From Acinetobacter haemolyticus CIP 64.3 = MTCC 9819 (lineage in GTDB: Bacteria > Pseudomonadota > Gammaproteobacteria > Pseudomonadales > Moraxellaceae), in NCBI RefSeq assembly GCF_000369065.1, contig NZ_KB849802.1, forward strand, positions 259,415 to 323,414: 64,000 nt of DNA, in the 5' to 3' direction. The translations under genes and the position numbers were made by a program. This document shows positions 19,946 to 27,674 of this stretch, one piece after another. The notes beneath the pieces are model-generated. The model was not told the origin of the DNA, did not search any database, and was given only the letters and a program-made list of their open reading frames with translations. Within the stretch, counting starts at the first letter, position 1; the number at the start of each line of letters is the position of its first letter.

Positions 19946-20245
19946 ATGAGCAAGAAACAGAAGACTTACACCGCAGAATTTAAAGCTGAAGCCATAAAAG
20001 CCATTGAAGAGAACCAAGGTAATGTATCGGAATCCGCTAGACAACTTGGCATTTCAATGCAAACCCTTTCGAACTGGAATAACAAAGCAAAGGCTGGAAC
20101 TTTAGCAGGCACAAAACAGTATTCGCCCGATCTAAACGCCTTACTCGAAGAAAATAAGAAGCTTAAACAACAGCTCAAAACAGCTGAAATGGAACGTGAA
20201 TTTTTAAAAAAGGCAGCAGCGTACTTTGCCAAAGAAAGTCAGTGA
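19946..20245 (+). CDS. IS3-family transposase OrfA
   Basis: 99 residues. N-terminal helix-turn-helix of the transposase-8 family (TYTAEFKAEAIKAIEENQGN...ESARQLGISMQTLSNW) that binds the terminal repeats, followed by a leucine-zipper-like coiled coil at about 65-92 (LNALLEENKKLKQQLKTAE). Start ATG 19946 has TTAGGAG upstream. The stop overlaps the OrfB frame, and a slippery A AAA AAG lies at 20206-20212 in the correct phase for a -1 shift into OrfB. Confidence 0.95.
   Translation: MSKKQKTYTAEFKAEAIKAIEENQGNVSESARQLGISMQTLSNWNNKAKAGTLAGTKQYSPDLNALLEENKKLKQQLKTAEMEREFLKKAAAYFAKESQ
20206..20212 (+). promoter_or_regulatory. Programmed -1 frameshift site (A AAA AAG)
   Basis: The heptamer is read in frame 0 as TTA AAA AAG in OrfA. 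Slipping back one base gives a frame open through the OrfA stop and continuous with OrfB (next codon begins at 20212). This is the usual way IS3 elements make the OrfAB transposase. Confidence 0.8.
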
Positions 20246-21111
20246 GGTACGCCTATATGAAATCGCAAAGCCACTTATTTCCGATTATTTTAATGGCTCG
20301 ATTACTTCGTGTATCCGTTTCTCGCTTTTATGATTGGCTAAAGCGAGGCATGAGTAAAAGATCAATTCAGCGAAATCAGCAGACAATTTTGGTCAAAATA
20401 GCCCATGAAGAAACCAAACAAAGCTATGGCTATGTTCGATTAACCAAGCATTTACAAGCGCAAAGTATCAAAATAAGTATGTATGCTGTGCGCCAAATAA
20501 AAAAATCAAATCAGTTGTATTGTAAGCGCCATAAGCGTTTCAAAAGAACCACGGACAGTGATCACAACCGTTCTATTTATGACAATTTACTCAAGCAACA
20601 GTTTTCAATGACGAAGCCTAATCTTGCGTGGTCGAGTGACATTACCTACATTTGGACGGCTGAGGGCTGGTTGTACTTGGCAGCTGTCAAAGATCTTTAC
20701 ACGAAACAGGTTGTTGGCTATAGCTTAAATGAGCGCATGACAGCCAAGCTTGTTTGTGATGCATTGAATATGGCTATTCGCAATCAGAAACCTGCTAAAG
20801 ATCTCATTGTACATTCAGACAGAGGCAGCCAATATTGCAGTAATGAATATCGAAACTTACTTGAGAAATTTGATTTTCAGGGTTCAATGAGCAAAAAAGG
20901 CGACTGCTTCGATAATGCACCGATAGAGAGTTTCTGGGGCATACTCAAAAATGAACTAGTCCATCATCGCAACTACAAAACAAGGGAAGAAGCCAAAGCG
21001 GATATTACAAAATATATAGAGTTATTTTATAATCAGCGAAGAATTCAAAAAGGCTTGGATTTTAAGACACCAAATCAAATGGCAGAAGACTTTTATCGGT
21101 TAGCTGCCTAG
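20242..21111 (+). CDS. IS3-family transposase OrfB (DDE integrase core)
   Basis: 289 residues from GTG 20242, normally expressed as an OrfAB fusion by -1 frameshifting. The N-terminal HTH_21 region carries EETKQSYGYVRLTKHL. The retroviral-type integrase core carries the full DD(35)E triad: Asp133 (SDITYIW), Asp193 (HSDRGSQYCS) and Glu229 (NAPIESFWG). Family-typical C-terminus FYNQRRIQKGLDFKTPNQM. All catalytic residues are present, so the enzyme should be active. Confidence 0.95.
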   Translation: MRYAYMKSQSHLFPIILMARLLRVSVSRFYDWLKRGMSKRSIQRNQQTILVKIAHEETKQSYGYVRLTKHLQAQSIKISMYAVRQIKKSNQLYCKRHKRFKRTTDSDHNRSIYDNLLKQQFSMTKPNLAWSSDITYIWTAEGWLYLAAVKDLYTKQVVGYSLNERMTAKLVCDALNMAIRNQKPAKDLIVHSDRGSQYCSNEYRNLLEKFDFQGSMSKKGDCFDNAPIESFWGILKNELVHHRNYKTREEAKADITKYIELFYNQRRIQKGLDFKTPNQMAEDFYRLAA

Positions 21112-21153
21112 AATCTCCCAAGTGAAAGTCTCCTGCTAATTCAGCACACATCA

Positions 21154-21156
21154 CTG
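21154..21156. repeat. 3-bp target duplication, right copy (CTG)
   Basis: CTG directly after the IS end ...CACACATCA, pairing with 19877-19879. Confidence 0.88.
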
Positions 21157-21725
21157 GTGTTATCCAAGTCTTAATAAAGAGTTTACAGGGAACAAACAAT
21201 CTACAGCGTATCAACAGTGCTTATTAAATCGTGAGTATTTATCTAAACATATAGATCAATACGATGTGTTGATATTCGCAGGCCGTTGGTCTGACATCGT
21301 ACAGCAAAACCAGCAAAATGGTTTTTCTGAATTACTTAAGGTCGCTGAAAAACATCATAAAAAGGTCATCGTAATGTCTGAACCTTATGCTTTTAATAAA
21401 AACATCAGCCTACTTTTTAAAAGAGCCATGTGGTTGCATCGAGATCTGAACTTACAAAGTTATATGAATAACCCGAAAGCCACTGAACAAAAACGAGCAA
21501 CAAAAATCATTAACGAGATCGTAAGCAAGCACCCAAATACAATATTTCTCACCCAACAAGAACTATTTAGATCAGATCAAATGGCTACAGATACAATCCC
21601 ATATTCTCTGGATGGTAGACATATCTCGATCATAGGCTCACTTGCTTCTGCCGAATACTTCGAGCAACAAGCAAAATACGAGACCTTAAAACAATTTATT
21701 TGGGAGTAGCCCTTATAAAACTAAA

Positions 21726-22637
21726 TTAAATATCTATTAAAGACCCTTCAAAATACATCCCTTTATTATAGAACTGGCATAAATAGTTACGCTCTTTCCC
21801 TGCCAGTTTTATCAATTTAGGATGTTCATCGGCTGGATAATTAATCGCCATGTTAATTAATATTTTTTCTTTAACCCATCTGTTTTTGACTTGGTAATAG
21901 AATGCATTTTCATCACAATCAATCAAGCTAATACTCGGAAAATTTTTTCTCATAATCTTTTGGCAAGCAACATATGCCACCAAATATTCTAAATTACTGA
22001 TCTGTTGAAAAATGTCCTTTGTATTTGATTCAGTTGCCTTAATATTCTGAATATACTTTTTAGGTGTTTGTTGAATTGCTAAATATAATTCTTCATACCA
22101 TTGTTTAAAGAAAATATTATGACCCACGCTTGCTAATAACCAATTTTCTAACACAGGGAAATTCAAATTAGTAGTATTTTTACGACGGTAATAAGCAAAA
22201 TTCGCGGTCTTTTTTTCAACCATAAGCTCCGAAATCCAGTCGAGACGGTCATATAGGATGATACTTGCATCCAGCCAAATCCCTCCATGATGGTACATTA
22301 GATCAAATCTAAGTAAATCAGCTTTTTGCTGGGCCGTTGCATCTTTAAGTTGGCTAAAATCAATATGACTATATTGATTAACATTCTCTGGATTAAGTAC
22401 AAAAACCTCATATTCAGGATTCTTCTCACGCATCCGATCAATGCATTTCTCAACAAACTCAGGAATATCGTTTTCCCAATACATCCATAACTTTTTTGGT
22501 AAAACTATAGTTTCCTCTGTTTGATTAAATGTGAGTAACCCAGCATAGTTATCAATTTTTTTGTTTTTATGCCTAATTTTATACGAATACATCAAATGAA
22601 ATTTCACTAGATAAAACAATTTATTAAAGATTTTCAT
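21726..22637 (-). CDS. Glycosyltransferase with sugar-binding DXD region (capsule/LOS type)
   Basis: 303 residues. WMYWENDIPEFVEKCI (51-66) starts the Gly_transf_sug/Caps_synth-type fold and KADLLRFDLMYHHGGIWLDA (105-124) is its conserved donor-binding block, with Asp123. In place of a strict DXD it reads DAS, as in several capsular synthesis members. Basic N-terminus without a cleavable signal. It is the promoter-distal gene of a minus-strand run that begins near 25255 and faces the broken O-acyltransferase. Likely transfers a hexose in the LOS outer core; sugar unknown. Confidence 0.8.
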   Translation of the reverse strand: MKIFNKLFYLVKFHLMYSYKIRHKNKKIDNYAGLLTFNQTEETIVLPKKLWMYWENDIPEFVEKCIDRMREKNPEYEVFVLNPENVNQYSHIDFSQLKDATAQQKADLLRFDLMYHHGGIWLDASIILYDRLDWISELMVEKKTANFAYYRRKNTTNLNFPVLENWLLASVGHNIFFKQWYEELYLAIQQTPKKYIQNIKATESNTKDIFQQISNLEYLVAYVACQKIMRKNFPSISLIDCDENAFYYQVKNRWVKEKILINMAINYPADEHPKLIKLAGKERNYLCQFYNKGMYFEGSLIDI

Positions 22638-22698
22638 TTAAATACTCAGCTATAAAATGAATACATTAAAGGACTTTTTACTCGCATAATTACAGCGT

Positions 22699-23457
22699 TT
22701 AAGAGAGTAAATTCCTAATCGCATAAAAACGGTCACGCCACATTCTTTTCTGCTTCTTAAAACCATGTGAAGCACTTCTATTTTCCAGTGCTTTACGTTG
22801 AATACCCTGTGTTGCCACAGTGCCTAAAATATCACTATCAATCCCAGCAGGCTGAACAAAAGGCTGCCACACCCCCAATCCTTTGCCATTTTTACTTAAC
22901 CAGCTTTGAAAAAAGATATCGACTGGCACTTGCATGGTTTTACCAAGCTCAACAAATGCCTCAGCACCTGCTCTTGACCATACTAATCCTACACCACGGA
23001 TCGGAAAGTAATAAGCATGCCAGATTGTATAACCATCAATCTGAACGATGTCTTTTGCCAATTTCTTCTTTTTTGCAGCAAGATTCACCACATACCATTC
23101 GAGTTCTTTATGCTGATCAAGATAGCTGATTAATGAATTAAGCTTTTGTTTAAAGTTTGGTAATACTTGAATATCATCTTCAAGGACAACAAGATAATCC
23201 GCATCCGTTTCTAAAAATTTTTTAGCACAACCATAATGGCTGAGATAGCACCCCAACTCAGAACTAATTAAACTACGACCTAATATTTTTTGGGCTGCTG
23301 CATCATCATAATTTTCAAATTCGGATAATGCTTTACCACGCCCATCATAAGCAGGGAAACGAGAAAATGCCCAACCCGCTTGTTGCAACTGAGCTGTCGC
23401 ATTTGCTAAACGCTGATCACTACCCTCTAGATTTATGAGATAAGTAACAACTTTCAT
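22699..23457 (-). CDS. Glycosyltransferase family 25 (LOS core), copy 2
   Basis: 252 residues. N-terminal MKVVTYLINLEGSDQRL and SSELGCYLSHYGCAKKFL are GT25 landmarks; the acidic motif is LEDDI at 92-96 and HAYYFPIRGVGLVWSR is in the acceptor region. The C-terminal tail is strongly basic (KKQKRMWRDRFYAIR), suggesting attachment to the inner face of the membrane. The sequence is only distantly similar to the other GT25 protein in this locus, so the two probably make different linkages. It is 15 bases from the Stealth gene stop/start junction, consistent with one operon. Confidence 0.85.
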   Translation of the reverse strand: MKVVTYLINLEGSDQRLANATAQLQQAGWAFSRFPAYDGRGKALSEFENYDDAAAQKILGRSLISSELGCYLSHYGCAKKFLETDADYLVVLEDDIQVLPNFKQKLNSLISYLDQHKELEWYVVNLAAKKKKLAKDIVQIDGYTIWHAYYFPIRGVGLVWSRAGAEAFVELGKTMQVPVDIFFQSWLSKNGKGLGVWQPFVQPAGIDSDILGTVATQGIQRKALENRSASHGFKKQKRMWRDRFYAIRNLLS

Positions 23458-23472
23458 CCGATCTTCCTTTGC

Positions 23473-24468
23473 TTATCCTGCTATCGTCGCTTGGATCTGA
23501 CTAGGCAAAACATCTTTAAATTTATGAATAAGTGCATGGCGTATATGCTGTTCATCATTCTGTTGCAGTTGGTCCAAACTTTGGATACAACCAAATTTAA
23601 TATCAGGATTTGATAGAGCCTGAGTAAACGACTCTAAATCACGATGATCTTTTAAATAAGCGATTTCAACATCATCGTTGAGAATTGCTTGGTCATTTTT
23701 AATCGCTAGGTGATTAGATAAACCTACAGGTAATATCTGATCGATATTCCTAAATTTAAAGCTAATTTGCTTCTGTAATTGTTGCATATTTTTTTCAAAA
23801 TAATTGCATAGAAGTATCCGACTCAAGATATGCGGACGATGGTGAATCTCAAAATATTGAGACATGCCAACACAATCTGCACTTAACATTTGCGCCATTG
23901 TATATGAGGGTTGTGCCAGTTTTCCAAATTTATTTTGCACAAACTTTCTAACAATATATTTGATTTTTTTTACTAGATTACTTTCCCAATGCCCATACAT
24001 CACCATTTGACTATCAATTAAAAAGTCTTGTAGATCAGAGGGTTGATTAAAGAAGAAATCATCATTTAAATAAATAAAATAATCTGAAATACTCGGTATA
24101 TTCCAAAGCATCGTTTCAATACTTAAAGAATTAAACGTCGGCAATGCAAATTCGTATCCTCTAAACAACTCCGTGTGGTCGACCACTCTAATCTTGCCTT
24201 TCTCACAGAGATTCTGCTGCTCAAACTGATCCAGCCATTGTGGTGTTTGTTGATCAGTGACTACATAAATTTTCCCGCAATACGGTACAAATTTGAGTAT
24301 GGAGGCAATACAGAAATAAATTTCATCATTACTCGCAAAACGCGTTGCATCTAAAGCATTTGACGGTGCAGTTTGATTTATAAATTGTTGACGCTTGTTT
24401 TTTAACTTAGGATCATTTCCATCCACCCAAGCAATTACGATATCAATAGGTTGTATTGTATCTTTCAT
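23473..24468 (-). CDS. Stealth-family sugar-phosphate transferase
   Basis: 331 residues. Conserved region 1 is IDIVIAWVDGNDP (8-20). Region 2 runs from about 40 to 140, with ATRFASNDEIYFCIASI and FIYLNDDFFF (131-140). Stealth proteins are hexose-1-phosphate transferases that build phosphodiester-linked glycans such as bacterial capsules; the Asp/Asn residues in these motifs are the catalytic ones by family knowledge. Regions 3 and 4 are reduced, so it is a short member. In an outer-core locus it would add a phosphodiester-linked sugar to LOS, which is uncommon for Acinetobacter cores as far as I know. Confidence 0.85.
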   Translation of the reverse strand: MKDTIQPIDIVIAWVDGNDPKLKNKRQQFINQTAPSNALDATRFASNDEIYFCIASILKFVPYCGKIYVVTDQQTPQWLDQFEQQNLCEKGKIRVVDHTELFRGYEFALPTFNSLSIETMLWNIPSISDYFIYLNDDFFFNQPSDLQDFLIDSQMVMYGHWESNLVKKIKYIVRKFVQNKFGKLAQPSYTMAQMLSADCVGMSQYFEIHHRPHILSRILLCNYFEKNMQQLQKQISFKFRNIDQILPVGLSNHLAIKNDQAILNDDVEIAYLKDHRDLESFTQALSNPDIKFGCIQSLDQLQQNDEQHIRHALIHKFKDVLPSQIQATIAG

Positions 24469-24499
24469 AAATCAAACTCTTGTAATGATACCGTCTTGC

Positions 24500-25255
24500 T
24501 TACTGCCAAGACTCTTTGATCCAATCAGAAGGCAATACATAGCGATACCACTTACCACCACCACCAGAAACTGCATCAGGTGGGTTAATCTCACCATGGA
24601 AAATAATAATTTTTGCACCTTTCGGCTTGATTGGCGGTTGGAAATACGCAAATGGTACTTTTCTTAAACAGTGGTATTTGTAACTCTTACACCAATCTTT
24701 ATCCCAATAACTCAACTTGCCCTCTTTGTGTACAAACCAAGAGAGATATTCTTGTTCATTGCGGAATTTTTGACGAATTTCATCAAAGTTTTCACGGAAA
24801 TACGGCAAAATTCCAGAAAATTCGCCGAGTTTAAAGCGATACACGGAACTATTTCCCGTCACACGCCATGGACGTTTCCAATCGTGGATAATTAAAAACT
24901 CACCTGGTGCCTGAAAAAAACCATCGATGTTGTCGACAATCACCACGTCTAAATCAAGAAAAAGCGCATTGCCTTTTAAACCATACAGATCAGGTTCAAA
25001 AGTAGATAATTTATTCCAGCCACGCTCTGGTGCACCTTCAGGTAAATCTAAAGATGGAATCGGAAAACATTGGACATTAGGGTCAATACCTTCAGTACGA
25101 TCCGTCAAACATACCATTTTAAATGGCAATGTAAGATGGCGCTTCACCATGTTATACAAACGATTGACGTATTCAGCACCGTATTTGGTTCCCCACTTCA
25201 TACACAAAATAATATTTTCTTCGTGTGTTTCTGAATTTTGTTGAATATCGACCAT
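24500..25255 (-). CDS. Glycosyltransferase with DXD motif
   Basis: 251 residues from ATG 25255, which has AAGG ten bases upstream; ATG 25303 would add 16 residues without a visible binding site. The nucleotide-sugar motif is ALFLDLDVVIVDNID (DLD), after LTDRTEGI and WNKLSTFEPD, a layout seen in GT-A-fold transferases of LOS and capsule loci. EYLSWFVHKEGK and IIIFHGEINPPD (a metal-binding His near the C-terminus) support this. It is the first gene of the minus-strand set leading through the Stealth and GT25 genes. Specific sugar unknown. Confidence 0.75.
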   Translation of the reverse strand: MVDIQQNSETHEENIILCMKWGTKYGAEYVNRLYNMVKRHLTLPFKMVCLTDRTEGIDPNVQCFPIPSLDLPEGAPERGWNKLSTFEPDLYGLKGNALFLDLDVVIVDNIDGFFQAPGEFLIIHDWKRPWRVTGNSSVYRFKLGEFSGILPYFRENFDEIRQKFRNEQEYLSWFVHKEGKLSYWDKDWCKSYKYHCLRKVPFAYFQPPIKPKGAKIIIFHGEINPPDAVSGGGGKWYRYVLPSDWIKESWQ

Positions 25256-25417
25256 TTGATAACCTTGAATGCCTGAAATCGTATTATTGCTTGGCACATC
25301 CAAATCGCAAGCTTTAAATAATATGCACCGAATATCAACTATCTTAGCATAGGCATGATTAAATTGATTATTATAAATTCGTCAAACAACAAGTATCACC
25401 CTAGGTTTGTTTTTAAA

Positions 25418-26578
25418 CTAATTCACCCCAAACAAATCACGTGTATAGATTTTTTCCATCACATCCCCAAACATTGGCACCATTCTGTTCACAATGATCA
25501 AATCCGATTGGTTTTTAAACTTTTGCAAACTAAACTCAATCGGATGACCTAAATATTCCTTCACATCCAGCGTCGGTTCATAAATCACGATTTTGATCCC
25601 ATGATCAGCTAGACCTTGAAGTACATCATGCACCGCAGACTCTCTAAAATTATCTGAATCAGCTTTCATGGTTAATCGATAAATCCCAACACATGCAACA
25701 TTTCGGCTTAAAATATCTTCAATAATCGCTTGTTTGCGTGTTTGGTTAGATCGAATAATTGCTGAGATCAGTTCTTGTGGTGTTTCGTGATAATTGGCGA
25801 GCAACTGTTTGGTGTCTTTCGGTAAACAATAACCACCATACCCAAAAGACGGATTGTTGTAATGATCGCCAATTCGCTGATCCAACCCGACACCTTTAAT
25901 AATATCTAGCGCGCTTAATTTATTTTTTATGCAATAGGTGTCCAACTCATTAAAGAAAGCAACGCGCATTGCCAAATAGGTGTTAGAAAATAATTTAATT
26001 GCTTCAGCTTCTGTGGACTCTACGCACAGCAATACTGCATCTTTTTTAATCGTTGCTTTTAGATACAGCTTGGCAATTTTCTCCGCACGCTTCGATTTCT
26101 CACCAACAATAATACGAGCAGGGTATAGATTATCTTGCAAAGCTTGCCCTTCCCGTAAAAACTCAGGAGAGAAAATCAGATTTTTTAATTTGAGTCTTTT
26201 CGAGATTTCTTGGGTATAACCGACAGGAACTGTTGATTTGATTAACATCAACGCTTTGGGATTGACAGCCTGCACATCATTAATCACGGCTTCGATACTT
26301 GAGGTATCGAAATAATTCGTTTCAGGATTATAGTTGGTGGGTGTTGCGATGATAATCAACTTAGCATCTTGATAAGCCAAAGTCTTATCGCAAGTCGCCT
26401 CAACATGAGATTCGGATAAATAATTTTGAATACAGGTATCACTGATCGGAGATACTTTCTGATTGATTTGCTTCACTCGAGCCTTATCAATATCTAAGAT
26501 CATCACATCGTGTTGTTTGGAAAATAATAAGGCATTCGATAAGCCCACATACCCAGCACCAACCACTGTAATTTTCAT
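25418..26578 (-). CDS. ugd: UDP-glucose 6-dehydrogenase-family protein
   Basis: 386 residues. N-terminal NAD-binding Rossmann motif MKITVVGAGYVGLSNALLFS, central dimerisation helix, and the catalytic Cys251 in FGYGGYCLPKDTKQL. It oxidises UDP-glucose (or another UDP-hexose) twice to the uronic acid, giving UDP-GlcA or a related donor. SPEFLREGQALQDNLYPARIIVG is the family signature. The length (386) is that of the shorter bacterial Ugd type. It sits at the glnE/ilvE end of the OC-type locus and presumably supplies an acidic sugar to one of the transferases. A second ugd may exist in a capsule locus elsewhere; that is outside this window. Confidence 0.9.
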   Translation of the reverse strand: MKITVVGAGYVGLSNALLFSKQHDVMILDIDKARVKQINQKVSPISDTCIQNYLSESHVEATCDKTLAYQDAKLIIIATPTNYNPETNYFDTSSIEAVINDVQAVNPKALMLIKSTVPVGYTQEISKRLKLKNLIFSPEFLREGQALQDNLYPARIIVGEKSKRAEKIAKLYLKATIKKDAVLLCVESTEAEAIKLFSNTYLAMRVAFFNELDTYCIKNKLSALDIIKGVGLDQRIGDHYNNPSFGYGGYCLPKDTKQLLANYHETPQELISAIIRSNQTRKQAIIEDILSRNVACVGIYRLTMKADSDNFRESAVHDVLQGLADHGIKIVIYEPTLDVKEYLGHPIEFSLQKFKNQSDLIIVNRMVPMFGDVMEKIYTRDLFGVN

Positions 26579-26680
26579 TGTTACTCTATTTTTTAATTTT
26601 GCTTATAGATCAAGCTAATTGAGTTAAATGAAAGATTGATGATCGTTTGGTTGCAATTTATTGACAGTTTTAGCATAAAA

Positions 26681-26704
26681 AAAGCGAAGCCTAAGCTTCG
26701 CTTT
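26681..26704 (-). terminator. Terminator after ilvE
   Basis: Stem AAAGCGAAGC/GCTTCGCTTT with loop CTAA. On the minus strand it is followed by a T-run (plus-strand A-run at 26677-26683), just downstream of the ilvE stop. Confidence 0.9.
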
Positions 26705-26719
26705 AATCATGGATTAAGC

Positions 26720-27646
26720 TTATTTGATATAAGTTAACCAATGTGCATACTTGTCGTTACGACCTTGTACGGCATCAAAGAAAGTCTTTTGAATTTCAGT
26801 GGTGATCGGACCACGTGAACCACAACCGATTTGACGGTCATCATATTCACGAATTGGTGTGACTTCAGCAGCAGTACCCGTAAAGAAAGCTTCATCTGCG
26901 ATATAGAATTCATCACGCGTGATACGGCGTTCAACGATTTCATAACCCAAGTCTTTCGCAATGGTCATCACGGTTTGACGAGTAATCCCTTCTAATGCGC
27001 CACCAGCCAAATCTGGTGTATGTAACACACCATCTTTGATCAAGAATACATTCTCACCCGCGCCTTGGCATACAAAGCCCTGAGGATCAAGCAACATTGC
27101 TTCGTCATAACCTGCACGTGCCACTTCTTGATGTGCCAAGATGGAAACAGTGTAGTTACCACATGCTTTTGCTTTACACATGGTCACGTTTGGATGATGG
27201 TGCGTAAATGAAGAGGTTTTTACACGAATACCTTGCGCCATTGCTTCTTCACCAAGATATGCACCCCAACCCCATGCCGCAACCGCAGCATGAATTGTAT
27301 TTTCAGTTGCAGCAATACCCAACTTCTCAGAACCAATCCAAATAAGCGGACGTAAATAGCAAGATGCCAATTTATTTTCGCGCACAACATCAATTTGTGC
27401 TTGTTCTAATGTCGCTTGATCAAATGGCACATTCATTTGATAAATTTTTGCTGAATTTAATAAACGCTTAGTGTGATCTTGCAAACGGAAGATGGCTGTT
27501 CCATTTGGTGTTTCATAAGCACGAACACCTTCAAAGACACCCATACTATAATGCAGTGTATGTGTTAAGACGTGAATTTTTGCATCACGCCAATCAACTA
27601 ATTTTCCATCTTGCCAAATAAAACCATCACGATCAGCCAAACTCAT
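26720..27646 (-). CDS. ilvE: Branched-chain amino-acid aminotransferase
   Basis: 308 residues from ATG 27646 (GGAG nine bases upstream); an in-frame start 12 codons earlier lacks a good site and would overlap glnE. PLP-dependent fold-type IV aminotransferase for Ile, Leu and Val. The PLP lysine is Lys160 in KACGNYTVSI. Other landmarks: LHYSMGVFEGVRAYE, YLRPLIWIG and the phosphate-binding GITRQTVM. Length matches the class (about 308). It ends at a strong terminator. The gene is the known flank of the Acinetobacter OC locus. Confidence 0.97.
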   Translation of the reverse strand: MSLADRDGFIWQDGKLVDWRDAKIHVLTHTLHYSMGVFEGVRAYETPNGTAIFRLQDHTKRLLNSAKIYQMNVPFDQATLEQAQIDVVRENKLASCYLRPLIWIGSEKLGIAATENTIHAAVAAWGWGAYLGEEAMAQGIRVKTSSFTHHHPNVTMCKAKACGNYTVSILAHQEVARAGYDEAMLLDPQGFVCQGAGENVFLIKDGVLHTPDLAGGALEGITRQTVMTIAKDLGYEIVERRITRDEFYIADEAFFTGTAAEVTPIREYDDRQIGCGSRGPITTEIQKTFFDAVQGRNDKYAHWLTYIK

Positions 27647-27674
27647 CGCACATACTCCATTTTTTTCTACACAA

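Larger units (their letters stand above)
19880..21153 (+). mobile_element. IS3-family insertion sequence, 1274 bp, complete
   Basis: Ends are 5'-TG...CA-3' with terminal inverted repeats of 36 bp matching at 29 positions (first 11 identical, TGATGTGTGCT). CTG is duplicated on both sides, as expected for IS3 elements (3-4 bp). Two overlapping frames encode OrfA and OrfB, with a frameshift heptamer between them. The exact restoration of the host gene after removal confirms the boundaries. The element looks intact and potentially active. Confidence 0.95.
18507..21709 (+). pseudogene. O-acyltransferase (acyltransferase-3 plus SGNH domain), interrupted by an IS3-family element
   Basis: Two parts, 18507-19879 and 21157-21709, join in frame once the insertion sequence and one copy of the CTG target are removed, giving 641 residues. 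The N-terminal part (1-360) is an OafA/YrhL-type acyltransferase-3 domain with about ten membrane segments, starting NGLRAYAVILVVLFHF (family His25). A periplasmic SGNH domain follows, with the nucleophile motif GDSF at 429-432 in the first part and DGRH (Asp610, His613) in the second. The insertion therefore separates the catalytic Ser from its Asp/His. The present reading frame runs eleven codons into the element and stops at 19910, keeping the membrane domain. Role: O-acetylation of LOS or capsule sugars, probably lost here. Confidence 0.93.
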
